Below are positions 25,403 through 37,470 of a stretch of 64,000 nt of DNA, piece by piece. A program made the translations under genes and the position numbers. Each line of letters starts with the position of its first letter. Positions within the stretch are counted from its first letter, which is position 1. The DNA is from Trifolium pratense. Lineage: Eukaryota > Streptophyta > Magnoliopsida > Fabales > Fabaceae. The DNA is taken from positions 33,517,362-33,581,361 of the forward strand of contig NC_060061.1 in NCBI RefSeq assembly GCF_020283565.1. Direction: 5' to 3'. Under the pieces are notes generated by a model. That model made no database searches. It was not told the origin of the DNA and saw nothing but the letters and a program-made list of their open reading frames with translations.

Positions 25403-25902
25403 NNNNNNNNNNNNNNNNNNNNNNNNNNNNNNNNNNNNNNNNNNNNNNNNNNNNNNNNNNNNNNNNNNNNNNNNNNNNNNNNNNNNNNNNNNNNNNNNNN
25501 NNNNNNNNNNNNNNNNNNNNNNNNNNNNNNNNNNNNNNNNNNNNNNNNNNNNNNNNNNNNNNNNNNNNNNNNNNNNNNNNNNNNNNNNNNNNNNNNNNNN
25601 NNNNNNNNNNNNNNNNNNNNNNNNNNNNNNNNNNNNNNNNNNNNNNNNNNNNNNNNNNNNNNNNNNNNNNNNNNNNNNNNNNNNNNNNNNNNNNNNNNNN
25701 NNNNNNNNNNNNNNNNNNNNNNNNNNNNNNNNNNNNNNNNNNNNNNNNNNNNNNNNNNNNNNNNNNNNNNNNNNNNNNNNNNNNNNNNNNNNNNNNNNNN
25801 NNNNNNNNNNNNNNNNNNNNNNNNNNNNNNNNNNNNNNNNNNNNNNNNNNNNNNNNNNNNNNNNNNNNNNNNNNNNNNNNNNNNNNNNNNNNNNNNNNNN
25901 NN
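25403..25902. other. Assembly gap (500 N)
   Basis: Exactly 500 unknown bases, probably a placeholder. The flanks do not join: LTR sequence on the left and decayed Copia sequence on the right. True missing length is unknown and is expected to include the rest of the 3' LTR. Confidence 0.99.
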
Positions 25903-28900
25903 TCCAAAGTTTTACTAAAAGTTGACTCTGTAGAAAAATCTGTTATATCTTCTTTATTATACTCTTCTCTAAATTAGCACTGCGTCTGATATTATCTTCA
26001 TGTTGAGTTGTTGCAGGAACCATCATTTTGTAATAAAACAACGAATTTCTTGTATGTGTTGAATTACAATCCTCAACAAAAACATCTTCTCAGCTTGCTT
26101 GATGTAGTGCTAAAATCTTCACATGATTGGATGATATTGTTGTTTCTTTAAAGTATAAATAATTCTATGTTTTGCTTTACTTCAATATTTGGGTTGGATG
26201 AATAGGCAAAAATAAAATACTACAAAATTATAGCAAATATATTAGTGAGCTTAATTGAATTAAGATATGGTACTTCAGGACCAATTCAAATTGTTCATCA
26301 TTTTCTTGAGGCATGACACATCAAATGACATTGCAACCATTTTTAGTATACAACAAATTAGATTTGTCAATGTCAAACTGTTTTAACACTTTTGCTATAT
26401 AATCTTATTTAAATTATAAATTTAAATGAGAATATCTCATAAGCTCTTCGGGAGTCTAGATGATATTTTATCATTAATATAAGCCTCGGATATAAATAAT
26501 TCATTGTCAAATATAACTAAATCCTTCAGGGATCATCATTATCAAGTGAGCCAGTAAAATACGTTAAAACACATATTTCACATGAATTGAGTATTTCAGA
26601 TGCTACTCAACTTAATTAATTTTTGAATTCACTTCAGGTGAATATGCTTCTTGAAAATCAATGATTGACATTTATCAATATACTTGAATAACAATTCAAA
26701 CTCTAAACATTTTGTTTTTATTATTTTTCTCTTGAAAACTTATTCATATCGATTTATCTCCATCTGCAGATGAAATGGACTACTGGTCCAAAAACATTTC
26801 GCTTTGCAAAGCTAGTTTAATTTTGTATCAATTGCGTCTATCTTATTTAGTCAATCATTCCATTGTCTATAATCCTTAATAGACTTTGATTTATGATCCT
26901 CATTGTCATTTATCACATATATAGCGCTTTATTATGTGCAAAAATATTGTCAACGTTGACTTCATCTCGGTTCCATCGTATTCCATTCATGACATAGTTT
27001 GTCGAGATCTCTATATTTTCGTAAATTACAGGTACCTGATAAGTTCTTCTGGAACTGGAAAATTAATTATGTCAAATACTATTTTCATATCCTCACTCGG
27101 GTCATCTTTGTTTTTAGCTCATTTTCTTATTTGAGGATTTTTATCTTTGGAACCGATTTGCTTACCATGCTTCACGCGTGGTTAGGAATCATTTGCAATA
27201 TCAGATTGTCCAACAGGGACATTCATTTTTATTGGAGCATTAGCAGCTGTTGATTGATTTCATAAACTTTGCAAATGAGTTATCTTTTGAACTTCTGGTT
27301 CATATTGATTTCTAAGAGGATCAAAATAACAATTATTAATTTATTTCAAAACATTTCAATTGAACTTCTAGTTCATATTTTTAGCTGCTTATTATCTCCC
27401 CCTAATATTGGGAAAACTAATTCACCAATTGATAATCAGCCCATAAAGCTGTAAAAAAATCTCCAATTATTGGCTCACTTTGGAGATTCATATAAAAATT
27501 ATTTTCCCAATATTCTTTTACTACCCATTTAAATGCATTATATTGGAGCAATTGAGACGTACCCAACACATCCAAAAATGTTTATATGGGAAAATAGGTT
27601 TATAAACTAAAATTCAAATAAATTAGGGGAGAGCTTATGTATATAATAATTTGTTGGCATGATGCTATTCAATATCTCAACATACATGTTTGAGTGTTCC
27701 CAACTATAACTTAGAATGAATCTTCAGGTCCATTATTTTTGTTTGTATGAACATATTTCACAAGATGTTTGGTATAAATTTCAATTAACATATGATATTT
27801 ATCAAATATTTTCTAGAATAATATATATAAAACGATCTCTTAAAAATAATCTCACAAACTTCTGGTTGTGAGTTTATAACAAACATACATGTGACCATTT
27901 AGTTGATGCATCAATTAAAATTTTAGGAATCTAATACGTCCACATGATCGGTGTATTGATTTACAAATATCACCTTATATATATTCTAAAAAATAAAAGA
28001 TGCTCATTTACTTAATTTATCAACTTCCTTCGGGAACTAGTAACACATAAAAATTATTAGATTGAAGAAACTTCAGGCCCTTCAATTCATATAAAATTAT
28101 TTTATATTTCACATCATAATAGATTCGGGATGACCCATCCGATCTTGCCAATTACAAACTTAATATAATTTAAATTGTAAACTTCTGGTTTACTTAAACA
28201 TGTGCTTAAGTTGCACTAATATCATAAGTACACCACAAACTAGAGATAAAAGTTGATAATATGTCTCGTAATATAGAGATAAAATATCTCCGTCGTTTCT
28301 TGTTTCAATATGATATTCATTTATGTGAATATCCTTCGGTAACAAATTTCTTTAAGACTTAAAATATAAAATACATTAGCAAAGTGCAACTTTGTTTCTC
28401 GATATAACAATGCATTGACTCTTCTGGAGTCTTCAATAATTTTCGTACTACCGAATATAAAATTTAATTTTTCATGAATAGTAGTATCGATGAATATTTT
28501 CAAGCTAAACAAATATGTTTCTACAAAAAATCTTTTCGGTGGAACACAATAAAAAATAGTAATAATTTATTTGTATGAGAATTAAAAGAGTAAAAATAAA
28601 GTATAACAATTTTTTTTTTATGTGGATTTCAGTAGAATTAGAAATTAAAATATAGTAACAATTAAAAGATTTTAAAATTAAAATCAATCAATTGATTTAA
28701 ATATGTAACCGGAATAATTAAAATCAGTTTATATTTACAAACTGTAACCGAATTATAATTATAAGTAATTAAGAAAATAATTGTATTCAAAGCTTAAGAA
28801 AACATAATCACCATAAAATAAATTCAAAGTTTAATGTATAAAAAGCTAAATGTAACTTTTTTTCTTAGGCATATATTTCATAGGGAATAATAATCGTCTA

Positions 28901-30704
28901 CCTCATAGTAAAATATAAAATAGATAGATAGAGATCTTACTAAGTTGTACATCGAGAAATAAAGTCGAATTATCATGTAAAAACTTTCACATTTCAATTG
29001 ATAATTATTGAAATTGTACCAATCTAAAATATGATTAATCAAATATTTTTTTTTTTGAAATTATTTTCATAAGTTTGCTACTTCAGGAGCATATTCAAGA
29101 GACATACATAATTGTTCTTTTAATTTTGGTCCAATTTATACTAAGATCAAATAGATCATATGGACTTTAATCATGTTGTAAACAAAAATTAGTTCTTCAG
29201 GAACTCAACAACAAATCTCTATTCAGAATGGCTAGAGAAAAACACAATTTTACAATCTTTCATAATATTGGTTAAGAAAATCCATATTCTTTGAGCAATC
29301 CATCAAAGATGCGCTAATATTAAAGCTTTAGCTTTTCAAGAACTATATCACAAATGATCTTCATATAATGATCATAATAATCTTCATAATTTCTTCAAGA
29401 AAATTTTATTCTTTGAGCAATCATTCAAAGATGCTTCAATATTAAGGTTTTCCCTTTTTATTCTTTAATTAGTTCTTCGGGAACTAGCTAATATCACATA
29501 TATTTTCATTAGTTTTGCTAATTTGTCTACTTTTCCTTTTTTTTTCTTTCAATTCTAGCGAGAAGCCGAGCTTTTAAAATTAACACGGCCATGACTATTA
29601 CCTCAACGATGGCCACAATTTTGTCCATGGTAATCGTGTGTTGCTACATTCACTTCCGGGAATGGAGTAACATCAATGGGTTGGACTTCATTCACTTCTG
29701 GGAATGATTTTTCATTCATTTATCATTGATATATACTATCATCAAATAATAAAATTAAGCAAATACTTAGATAAGCATAATAAACATAGTCAAATAAAAA
29801 AAATTAATTCCAATTATTTTTTATTAATACTAATGTAATGTAACGTACTGAAAATTTATAATGCAAATTAAATAGTAACTTAATAATAATTATAATGTAA
29901 CCTATGTTATGAATAAGATTAATTAGTAACTTATTGAAAAAATAAAAATAAATTGGCATATAACGTATTGATAACAAAATTGGCATATGATATACATTTT
30001 TTATGTTTTGTACAATATAGAAATAAATAAATAAATCCATTGAAAATTGTAAATTTTGCCAAAATTTTATAAAAATTGGTAAAACTATCCTTTAGGGATG
30101 CATATGTATATTGAATTCTTCTGGAATTCTTAAGAAATAATTTGATTTTTCTTTTAAGTTCTTCAGGAACTATATAATATTGTTATAATGTAAGAATAAT
30201 CCTTTATGCAATCCTCATAAGAATAATCCATATTCTTCGTTATATTATAATATATCTAATTGTACAATCATTCAAAGATGTATCTGTAATGAATTCTTCA
30301 GGAATTCGTGGGTAATACAAATTGATTTTAAAATTGTTTAAGAACTGTATAACGGATCAAATATATATTCAATCAGTTATTTATCCAATCCTTCAGGGAT
30401 TGATGTTCATTTTACTTATATCTATGAATCTTCAGGATTCATATTTTAAAATTTCATCATACTATGAATCTTCAGGATTCATATTTTAAAATTTTATCAC
30501 ACTATGAATCTTCAGGATTCATATTTCAAAAATTTAACCACGATACTTCTGGATCGAAGGTTTGTGAATCAATATAAAAAAAACAAGAAGACAAAAAATT
30601 ATCTGAAAGAATAGAATAAAAAAAATCATACATAAAATAAAATTGTCACTTCCCTTTGTTGCTATACCTTTCTTGAAAGGGGAGAGACTATCGTGCTGAT
30701 AACG
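25903..30704 (-). mobile_element. Decayed Copia retrotransposon interior
   Basis: On the minus strand, downstream of the LTR at 30705-30903, there are relics in the order expected for Copia. FPEVNVATHDYHG and GHGR-like gag-tail pieces lie near 29580-29680. The protease-to-integrase segment STKIIEDSRRVNALLY with KEICYR lies at 28321-28470. An integrase N-terminal motif reading W-Q-D-R-M-G-H-P lies near 28120-28160. An integrase-end segment FGCVGYV-IAP with GDFFTALWADYQL follows near 27430-27590. All are broken by stops and frameshifts, and composition is very AT-rich, as expected of an old methylated copy. The 3' end is lost or in the gap. Confidence 0.75.
26521..30556. repeat. Dispersed micro-palindromes with a TTCNG-type centre
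   Basis: At least 15 short perfect palindromes occur here and, as far as I see, nowhere else in the window. Each has five central bases TTCAG, TTCTG, TTCGG or TTCTA, closed by C and G, with arms that differ from copy to copy. Positions: 26627-26643, 27042-27056, 27288-27302, 27361-27375, 28187-28203, 28417-28431, 29191-29205, 29471-29485, 30113-30129, 30157-30171, 30291-30307, 30387-30401, 30424-30442, 30464-30482 and 30504-30522. Weaker ones include 26444-26454, 26521-26533, 29648-29664, 29689-29706, 30087-30099 and 30541-30556. The last three full copies form a 40-bp tandem repeat. Confidence 0.8.
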
Positions 30705-30903
30705 TGTTATGAACAATTTCTAAGCATGAACAATAATATGGAAGAATAGATGAAGGAGAGAAAGAGAAGAGAGAATAGACTATTGTATTATTCTATTCAA
30801 GGTGTGTATTACATTGTAACAAAGAGGTCCTATTTATAGGACACAATTAGGGGACAAGAAAACCTACACAATAATGGACATTCATTACATATTATTCATA
30901 ACA
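30705..30903 (-). mobile_element. 199-bp Copia LTR
   Basis: Its ends are TGTTATGAA and TTCATAACA. A TATA box (CTATAAATAG on the minus strand) lies at about 30830-30839. On the minus strand the LTR is followed by CGTTATCAGCACGATAG, which occupies the PBS position in short-LTR Copia families. It is the 5' LTR of the element at 25903-30704. The target duplication cannot be tested because the partner LTR is missing. Confidence 0.8.
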
Positions 30904-31766
30904 GAAACGATTATTTTTCGCAAAAAAAAAAAAAATTTACATTTATGATTATTTTTTATAAGCAAAAATAATTGATTATTTTGTCAATATTATAGACTAA
31001 ATACAATAATTATTCAACGATTCTAAAAAGATAATGTTTGCATAAAAGGGGATGGAGGGGAGAGGGGATGGGGGTGTGGGGGGGGGGGGTACTTTAAGAG
31101 TTAGATAATATTTTTTAGTTCTCAATGTCTCTTATTTTTATGCACGTGTGTGAAAAGAAAAAAAAATAAAAACAATACAAACAAAATAGATGAAAATAAG
31201 TGAAAAAAAAAAGTAATTGTATTTTGATAAAATAATATAATATACCAAAATTTTATGCGATTATTTAAATATAATAAATTTGTTTTGTAGATAGACGAAA
31301 TGGTGTTCGGCCTAACAATTTAGATATTTTTGCCGGTTGAGTTGCTATTTGTGGATATTTAAATATATTGGTGGACATTTATATATAATAAGTTATTTGA
31401 TAAATAATAGATACATAAATATTCTCAACAAAAAAAAATAGGCGTAAAAATAAAATAAAACAATAGAGGTTAAAAAAAAAGATAGGAGTACAATCACTTT
31501 GTATTCAATCATATATAGTATTCAATCTCACATGACATGCATGATTCAAAGAGTCATATTTAATACGTGAAAAAAAAAGAGAGATATTATATCTTTACAA
31601 GATATATTACGGGCATATAGTTGTTGTGTTTTTTGCTATTGATGACTTTAGTCATATTTAACTAATAAAAATGAGTGAAAATTAATTAAGTGTGAATTAT
31701 CTAATATTTAAATTTTAAATTAATAATATATTAGTTTTCTCATATTTTCTTATTAATATTCATAAC
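30904..31766. other. Intergenic, AT-rich, with a G-rich tract
   Basis: No gene was seen. The G-rich tract at 31048-31089 contains several runs of four or more G ending in a run of about 13, a potential G-quadruplex. The rest is simple AT-rich DNA with poly-A stretches. Confidence 0.5.
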
Positions 31767-33145
31767 TGATGGTGTCTCTGCAAGTGCACAGAATCGCAAC
31801 CAAGTAATAAAGTGATAAGTTATCGTTCTCCACAGGGATTGTGCCAAAGTTACTAGTTTCGCTTAGGAATGGTTTTGCATCACTTTGTTTAGAGATAGTT
31901 GTGCGGGTAAAAGTAAATTGCATGAAATTAAATGACTGAAAAATAAATAAAGGTGTGTGTGTGTCCACGCAGGGTGGTTAAGTGTTTTCGTGTCCCTCCC
32001 TTACTCCTGCTTGGTGGTTAATTCTCTTGTTCCCCTCTATCAGGATTAGTCTTATAAAATAGGTTCGGTAGCACTCGTTCCCTATTTCTATTACAAACTG
32101 GTCGGAGCCTAGTTAGGGTTGCCTTTACTTTGCTTAAATATCCCCGCCCTAGTCAGTTCCATTTTTTTGTTTAAACTTTGGTATCATTACCCTTAAGGCT
32201 CAATGTGTCGCAAACTGTCATGTATGCCTCAAACTAGTCCTAAATTTGACTTCAGATAGAATCTATCGTTCTAGACTAAGCTTTTAATCCTATACTAAGA
32301 CCTCATATACTGAATTTAATGGTCTCATTTGGACCTTAGCACACCGTCCTTCGTTCGGGATAATTAGCTTCATTTCCTATCCAATATCCACTAACTTCCT
32401 TAGATTTTATTCTAATGTGATCAGTATTAAAATAAATATAAAAACCAGACAATAAAAGAGTTTCAATAAGAACAACTGAATTTATACCCAAATTATATAA
32501 AACCAAACATTCGTAAGGGAGTTCATCGACTCCACCTAACCTAGAAAAAATAACTTACCAAGACAATAAAGAAAAGAACCTTATTGGCCTTGGAGTTTCA
32601 TGGCCCTCTTTGCCTCCTCTATAGAGTTCTCCTGACTCTCTTTTGAGTATCACTATTATTGAGTGATTTCTGAATGAATAATAGTGAAGGAGGAAGACTC
32701 TATTTATAGTTTTTCAGTTGAGTTTGGACTTTTTCTGCGCGTCCATCGCACCCATCGTGGTCATGATGTCGTGTAATTTTGCCTCATCATGGCTACGATG
32801 GATCATATCGTGGTACGATGGAAGATCTTCTCCAGATTTTCTGTTTTCTTCAACCGCCTTTCATCGTGCCACGATGACAAGTCATCGTGGTATGATGGTA
32901 AAGATTTATTGCAGATTTTCTTCAATTTAAACCGCATTCTCATCGCACCACGCCAGATCTCATCGTAGGTATGATGGATTGCGCTGCTTATTACGTTTTT
33001 GTCCTTTTTTATGCTTTTTCCACTTTTCTTGCTTCTGGACCAAATAACTTTCATTTTTCCAGGTATTTGCTTGCTTTTGGGCTTCAATTGCTATTAAAAC
33101 TATCCTAAATTGCTACTAAAAACATCATATTATTGACTGTCATCA
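31767..33145 (-). mobile_element. Solo LTR, 1379 bp, with 5-bp target duplication
   Basis: The element begins TGATGGTGTCTC and ends GACTGTCATCA. It is flanked by ATAAC on both sides (31762-31766 and 33146-33150). No internal domain or second LTR is present, so it is a solo LTR from unequal recombination. The minus strand is the likely sense: CTATAAATAG near 32701 lies downstream of a region (32740-32985) rich in CATCGTGG/CCACGATG palindromes that would be U3. The minus-strand end CTTGCAGAGACACCATCA is of a type I associate with plant Ty3 elements; the family is not certain. Confidence 0.75.
32740..32985. repeat. CATCGTGG/ACGATG inverted-repeat cluster in the solo LTR
   Basis: Repeated half-sites CATCGT and ACGATG, often spaced by 3-5 bases (CATCGTGCCACGATG at about 32869, ATCGTGGTACGATG at about 32808), occur six or more times, some decayed by single changes. 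They lie upstream of the predicted TATA box. Confidence 0.65.
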
Positions 33146-33497
33146 ATAACACTTAAATTTTTAAATTAAAAATAAAATTATTAATTTCATATTATGTTCA
33201 AAATTAAATAAGAGGTAAACTCTACGAGTTCACAAATTAAATCTACGTTTCGATTCCACTTAACCAAAACGAGCTGGCGTAAAAACTAGATACTGACAAT
33301 CTTGATAGTATCTTCTATTCTTCCTGGCTTTGTCTAAGTGTGCTTTTCTTATGTAGTTGTTTACTCCAAACTTTTGGTAAAACCGACTAGATAGTTGAGA
33401 AAAAAGAGAAAATAATTGAAAAAAAAAAAAGAAGAAGAGGAAGATGAATAATGAAAAGTATTTGATTCGGTCACTATTATAGTAAAAAATCATTTTT

Positions 33498-33544
33498 TAG
33501 GTTCATTGAAAAATTGAGGTATTTTTTATTTTTCAATGAACCTA
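33498..33544. repeat. Perfect 17-bp inverted repeat
   Basis: TAGGTTCATTGAAAAAT at 33498-33514 is repeated inverted at 33528-33544 with a 13-base spacer. It lies in an AT-rich intergenic stretch; it may be a tiny MITE remnant. Confidence 0.75.
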
Positions 33545-33597
33545 TGGTTTTTTTTATTATAATAAGAGTAGCACAAATAAGAAAGCTAGAAAACATT

Positions 33598-33682
33598 AGT
33601 TTGGTCTAGTTATTAAGGATTTGAATGCATGAAATCTAAGTTTGATTCTCATTGGTCATTGCCGACATCTTAAAAAAAAAAA
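33598..33682 (+). mobile_element. Possible tRNA-derived SINE fragment
   Basis: A TTGGTCTAGTTATTAAGG box A-like segment is followed 35 bases later by AAGTTTGATTCTC, similar to a tRNA box B, then GGTCATTGCCGACATCTT and a run of A. The arrangement fits a short tRNA-related SINE. No flanking duplication was identified. Confidence 0.35.
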
Positions 33683-33786
33683 AACTAGGGAGGCCTAAAC
33701 AACGAGCAAAGAAATGGTGTGGTGAATTAGTTTCGGAGAGTGCGAGAGACAGAAAACTGCTCAGTAATTGGCCCCGTGTAACAGAG

Positions 33787-35229
33787 ATGTTGAGCTCCCT
33801 GCGATTTCAACCTTCAAACCACTCAACCATTTCTCTCACCTTCAACAATCCTTTCCCCGCCACCACTAACAACTCTCACTCACAACGTACCCTCTCATTT
33901 ACTACTAAACCCCTCGCCCTTCCCAAACCTCTCTCTTCTTTCACAACACACTCACCTCAACCCTCCTCACATTTCATCTCCACCGTTGGATCTCCATCTC
34001 TCAACCTCCCTCATTGGAATCTCACCCAACGCCACCTCACTCTTCTCCAAGTCCTCGCCGTCGTGGTACCCTCCATACTCTCTTCAATTCCAAATCCATT
34101 ATTCAATGTTTAAATTCTTCAATTGATTTTAGGTTTTTTATTTTTTGCAGACATCGATATGCACGACGTGGCTGTTTTGTTCTGCAATTCCCACGCTTCT
34201 GGTTAGTTCCTTGTTTGGTAGTAAATAATTGTTTCTGAAATTGCTTAATTGAAAATCTGATTTAAGAATATGTGGAAGTGTAATGTAGGCTTTCAAGAGA
34301 GCAGCGGAATCACTTGAGAAGCTTATGGATACGGCAAGAGAAGAACTTCCTGATACAATGGCTGCAATTCGATTATCCGGCATGGAAATTAGTGACTTAA
34401 CCAACGAACTGAGTGATCTTGGGTAATTAATTGCCATTTTTATTTTTATTTTTTATGTTTTAAATGTAAATGATATTGAAATTATATAACAAATTATTGT
34501 TTGTGTGTGTTGCAGACAAGAGATTACCCAAGGTGTTAAAAGCTCCACTCGCGTGGTTCGATCAGCGGAGGAGAGGCTTCGCCGTTTTACCACTATGATG
34601 CCTTCTTCTTCAGGTTACTTACTAATTTATGAGTGTGTTGTTAGGTTTCTATAATTTGAGTTTGTAGATGGGTGAAGATGGTTTTAAACTGTGGTTGTAG
34701 TTAGGAACTTTTATAATGTGGTACAATGCGGTTGATATGGCTGCAATTGCGATTGTGATGCTGTCGTGTAGATTGCCATAGCGAAGACTATTACGGACCA
34801 CAATTTGAAACTCCGCTGTTAATGAATGTTCCTCATTTAGTTATATTTAACAGACTCATCATACTGCGATTGCATTTGCAGACTGTAATTTAAAACTCTG
34901 CTGTTGCAGAATGTTCTTCATTTGGTTTTTGGTTTTATATTTAACAGACTTCTAAAATCATATTACAGTAGCAATTACTGTTGTGGACTGCAATTTAAAA
35001 CTACGTTGTTAAACAATGTTCTTCATTTGGTTATATTTTAGCTTCATTGCAGGGAAGGGAATACAGCCCAAAAACTGAGCCTGACTCGGGTGTGCTTGCG
35101 GTGGCAAGAACTGCTAGGGGAGCGACAGAGGGTATTATCAAGGGTCGTGGTATGTTGAGGATGTTTTTCTCCCTTGCCCAATTTTCAAGTTTTGCTCTCA
35201 AATTCATTACTGGACGTGGAAAAAGGTAG
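33787..35229 (+). CDS. Predicted plastid-targeted single-pass membrane protein, DUF948-like
   Basis: There are five exons: 33787-34065, 34151-34201, 34289-34422, 34516-34613 and 35042-35229. Together they make 750 nt, or 249 aa plus TAG; all phases agree. Residues 1-75 are rich in Ser, Thr, Pro and Asn and poor in acidic residues, like a chloroplast transit peptide. Residues about 83-112 (LTLLQVLAVVVTSICTTWLFCSAIPTLLAF) are a hydrophobic segment. Next is an amphipathic helical region (AAESLEKLMDTAREELPDTMAAIRL, then SDLTNELSDLGQEITQGVKSS), consistent with the DUF948 type. The C-terminus is GRGMLRMFFSLAQFSSFALKFITGRGKR. An in-frame ATG at 33652 exists, but the leader it would add is basic and unlike a transit peptide, so I chose 33787. 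The function is unknown to me. Confidence 0.8.
34794..35041 (+). repeat. Three diverged tandem repeats ending at a splice acceptor
   Basis: Units at about 34794-34855, 34881-34950 and 34984-35041 share a pattern ACTGCAATTTAAAACT, then GTTGTT, then AATGTTCTTCATTTGGTT, then TATATTTAACAGAC. The last unit ends in TATATTTTAG, the acceptor of exon 5. Units 1 and 2 end in TTTAACAG and so carry potential alternative acceptors. Confidence 0.65.
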
Positions 35230-37210
35230 AGGCCAGAGAAGTTTATAGATTTCTTCATATGCTAGCAGCATCAACTTTCTCTTTCTCTTGTTATTATGAT
35301 GATGATGATGGTGATCTTCTGTTTTTTTTTCATTGATGTTTTTGGTTGTGTACTTATTTCTCTTTTTACATATTGCAATAGTGATAATTTCCCTTTAGAC
35401 GAGGCTATAGGGTCTAGTGTTATCAATAATGTGTATAGAAACCTAAAAGGATCAACAGATTGAGTGCAGTTTGTACTCTACATAACCTTAATACTTGCAT
35501 TTGTTATTTCAAACTCTTACTCGTAATGATGTGTTTATAAAATATAATATGAAAAAAATGAAGTTATTACGAAATTATGATGGTGAAATTATACATAACT
35601 GGTTGTAACAACAACCACAAGTTATATTTTTGCCAACATTAGATGTTTCTGAACATTCAAAAAATAATTTGTCAAAGACTCTCCAAATCAATTTTCCAAC
35701 TGACACAAATTCATTGGATATTTACTGTAGTAGAGTTTTACTTCTGGCCCCCCGGCAGTCATGGTCACCCCGTGAAAACCCCATTTTACCCCTCTCGCTA
35801 CTTAGGAAGTGAGTGTGTAAATAGCAAAAAATTGGGGGGAAAGAGTTCGCTTCCTAGATAGCAAACTGCGAACTGAGTTCGCTTTCTAGATAGCAAACTA
35901 CAGCCGAGTTCGTTTTTTAGAATGCGAATTCCTTTTTTCATGAGTTTTTTCATTCTAGGGGTGGATTTGAGCTAAAAATATTGCCACTCTACTTAGAGTG
36001 CGAAAAAGTGCTCGCATCCTAAAAAGCGAAAGGGTTAGTTTGGTAGTTTCAGAGGATGACCGAATATGTTTAGGGAGTGCGAGAAGTTCAAATCAAATGT
36101 CTTTGTTATCAAATACTAGGATCTTGTAGTAGTTAGGCATTTAGACGTTCTCTAACACTATGGTTCTTACAACTCACAGCTTCGTAGTGACAAATACATA
36201 ACCGAATGAACGATCATTAAACAATCACGCTGACCACCAGTAAGAGTCAGGCACCGAATTGATTATTCTGGCATATCTTGGCAATTGGCATGTGGTTATT
36301 CATCATTAGTATATTAGTAGTACTTGTTATGTTAGCTTTTTATTTTCCTTGTCATATATTTGGATCTCCGACTCCTTAACCATTATCTCAACTAGTTAAT
36401 TTTTTTTTTAATAATAAATTATTAGTATGTTAATTGTTATGTTAAATTTTTTTTTTTATATATTTGTCGGTACTTGAACCCAGGACTTCCAATTTCTTTA
36501 ACCCTTAGCTCAACTAATTCAATCAGTTGAGCTATCCATCCCACCAAATTACTTCTATATACTTCTATAGTATATATAGTACAGAACAATGAATCAACCG
36601 TCACGGTGATAAAAATATAAAAAATTGACTTCACTACCTTGTTAGGAGATTTGTCTCCTTTGAAAATGAGGAAATTCACTTTTTTTTTTTATATTAGAGG
36701 AAATTCACTCTAAAAAGTTAGTGAATAATCACCATATGAGAGAATTAATAATTAACGATTAACGATACTATATATATGTGCACATGTAACAGTTTATGAA
36801 TCTGGTGAAATAAAATCAAACACCTTCATGTCTGTCCTAAAAAAGCAAAGTGATATATTGTCAAATAATATATGATATTGTACCGTTCAGTTCACAGTAC
36901 AATTACATGGAAATGACTTAAAAGGACAATCTAACTATATAAAATGAAACATTAGATAAGATCAATTATATAAAAAACCTACGTGTTTGTCCTAATAAAA
37001 GGAAATGACACTGTAACAGTTACATGAAACTGTGTACAAGAAGGATAAAGGAAAGGCTGTCTCAACTCTCAAACCATGAACGTGCATGCTCTTTCTAACT
37101 ATGAAGTCTTTGATTTCATTCTCCATATTCAGTGCAACTGAAATTTTAGAACATAACAAGCATAAATCTGATGAGAAAATGTTACGATATACTAGTACAA
37201 ATCAAGAACA
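35230..37210. other. Intergenic region
   Basis: The 3' flank of the 33787 gene has a (GAT)n run near 35298. At about 35840-36060 there are repeats of GAGTTCGCTTYCTAGATAGCAAACT with related GCGAA units, of unknown origin. At about 36470-36545 a short segment with TTGAACCCAGGACTTCC and AGCTCAACTAATTCAATCAGTTGAGCT may be a decayed tRNA-like repeat. No gene is supported. Confidence 0.4.
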
Positions 37211-37212
37211 TA

Positions 37213-37266
<54 letters not shown>
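37211..37266. repeat. (TA)n microsatellite
   Basis: An uninterrupted AT dinucleotide run of about 50 bp. Confidence 0.95.
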
Positions 37267-37270
<4 letters not shown>

Positions 37271-37470
37271 GCTAGTATTTTATATAAAAATCTTATGACA
37301 TCATGTAACTCTTCCAAATGATAACTACCCACTACTCCAAGTATGATAAGCCAAAATCTAATTGGTCAAATTCACTATTTTCGTGGATTCTTCTCTTTCT
37401 TGTTTATATTATTCTTACTAAATAGAATTGCTCAAAAATTAAATAAAGCTTACATAGTGTTGTGTAAATT

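Noticed and set aside
25246..25977. Long open frames of 174-243 codons across the gap
   Set aside because: They consist almost entirely of unknown bases and are artefacts of the N run.
30424..30522. CRISPR-like regular repeats
   Set aside because: There are only three units in decayed plant retrotransposon DNA, with near-identical spacers, so this is a tandem repeat and not a CRISPR array.
26521..30556. Micro-palindromes as transcription terminators
   Set aside because: Intrinsic terminators are not used by plant nuclear polymerase II, and no U-tract follows consistently.
33652..33786. N-terminal extension of the 33787 gene from an upstream in-frame ATG
   Set aside because: The added residues are Lys/Arg-rich, follow a SINE-like poly-A run and do not resemble a transit peptide.
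36437..36679. tRNA gene
   Set aside because: The short B-box-like and palindromic segments do not form a cloverleaf or include both promoter boxes at correct spacing.
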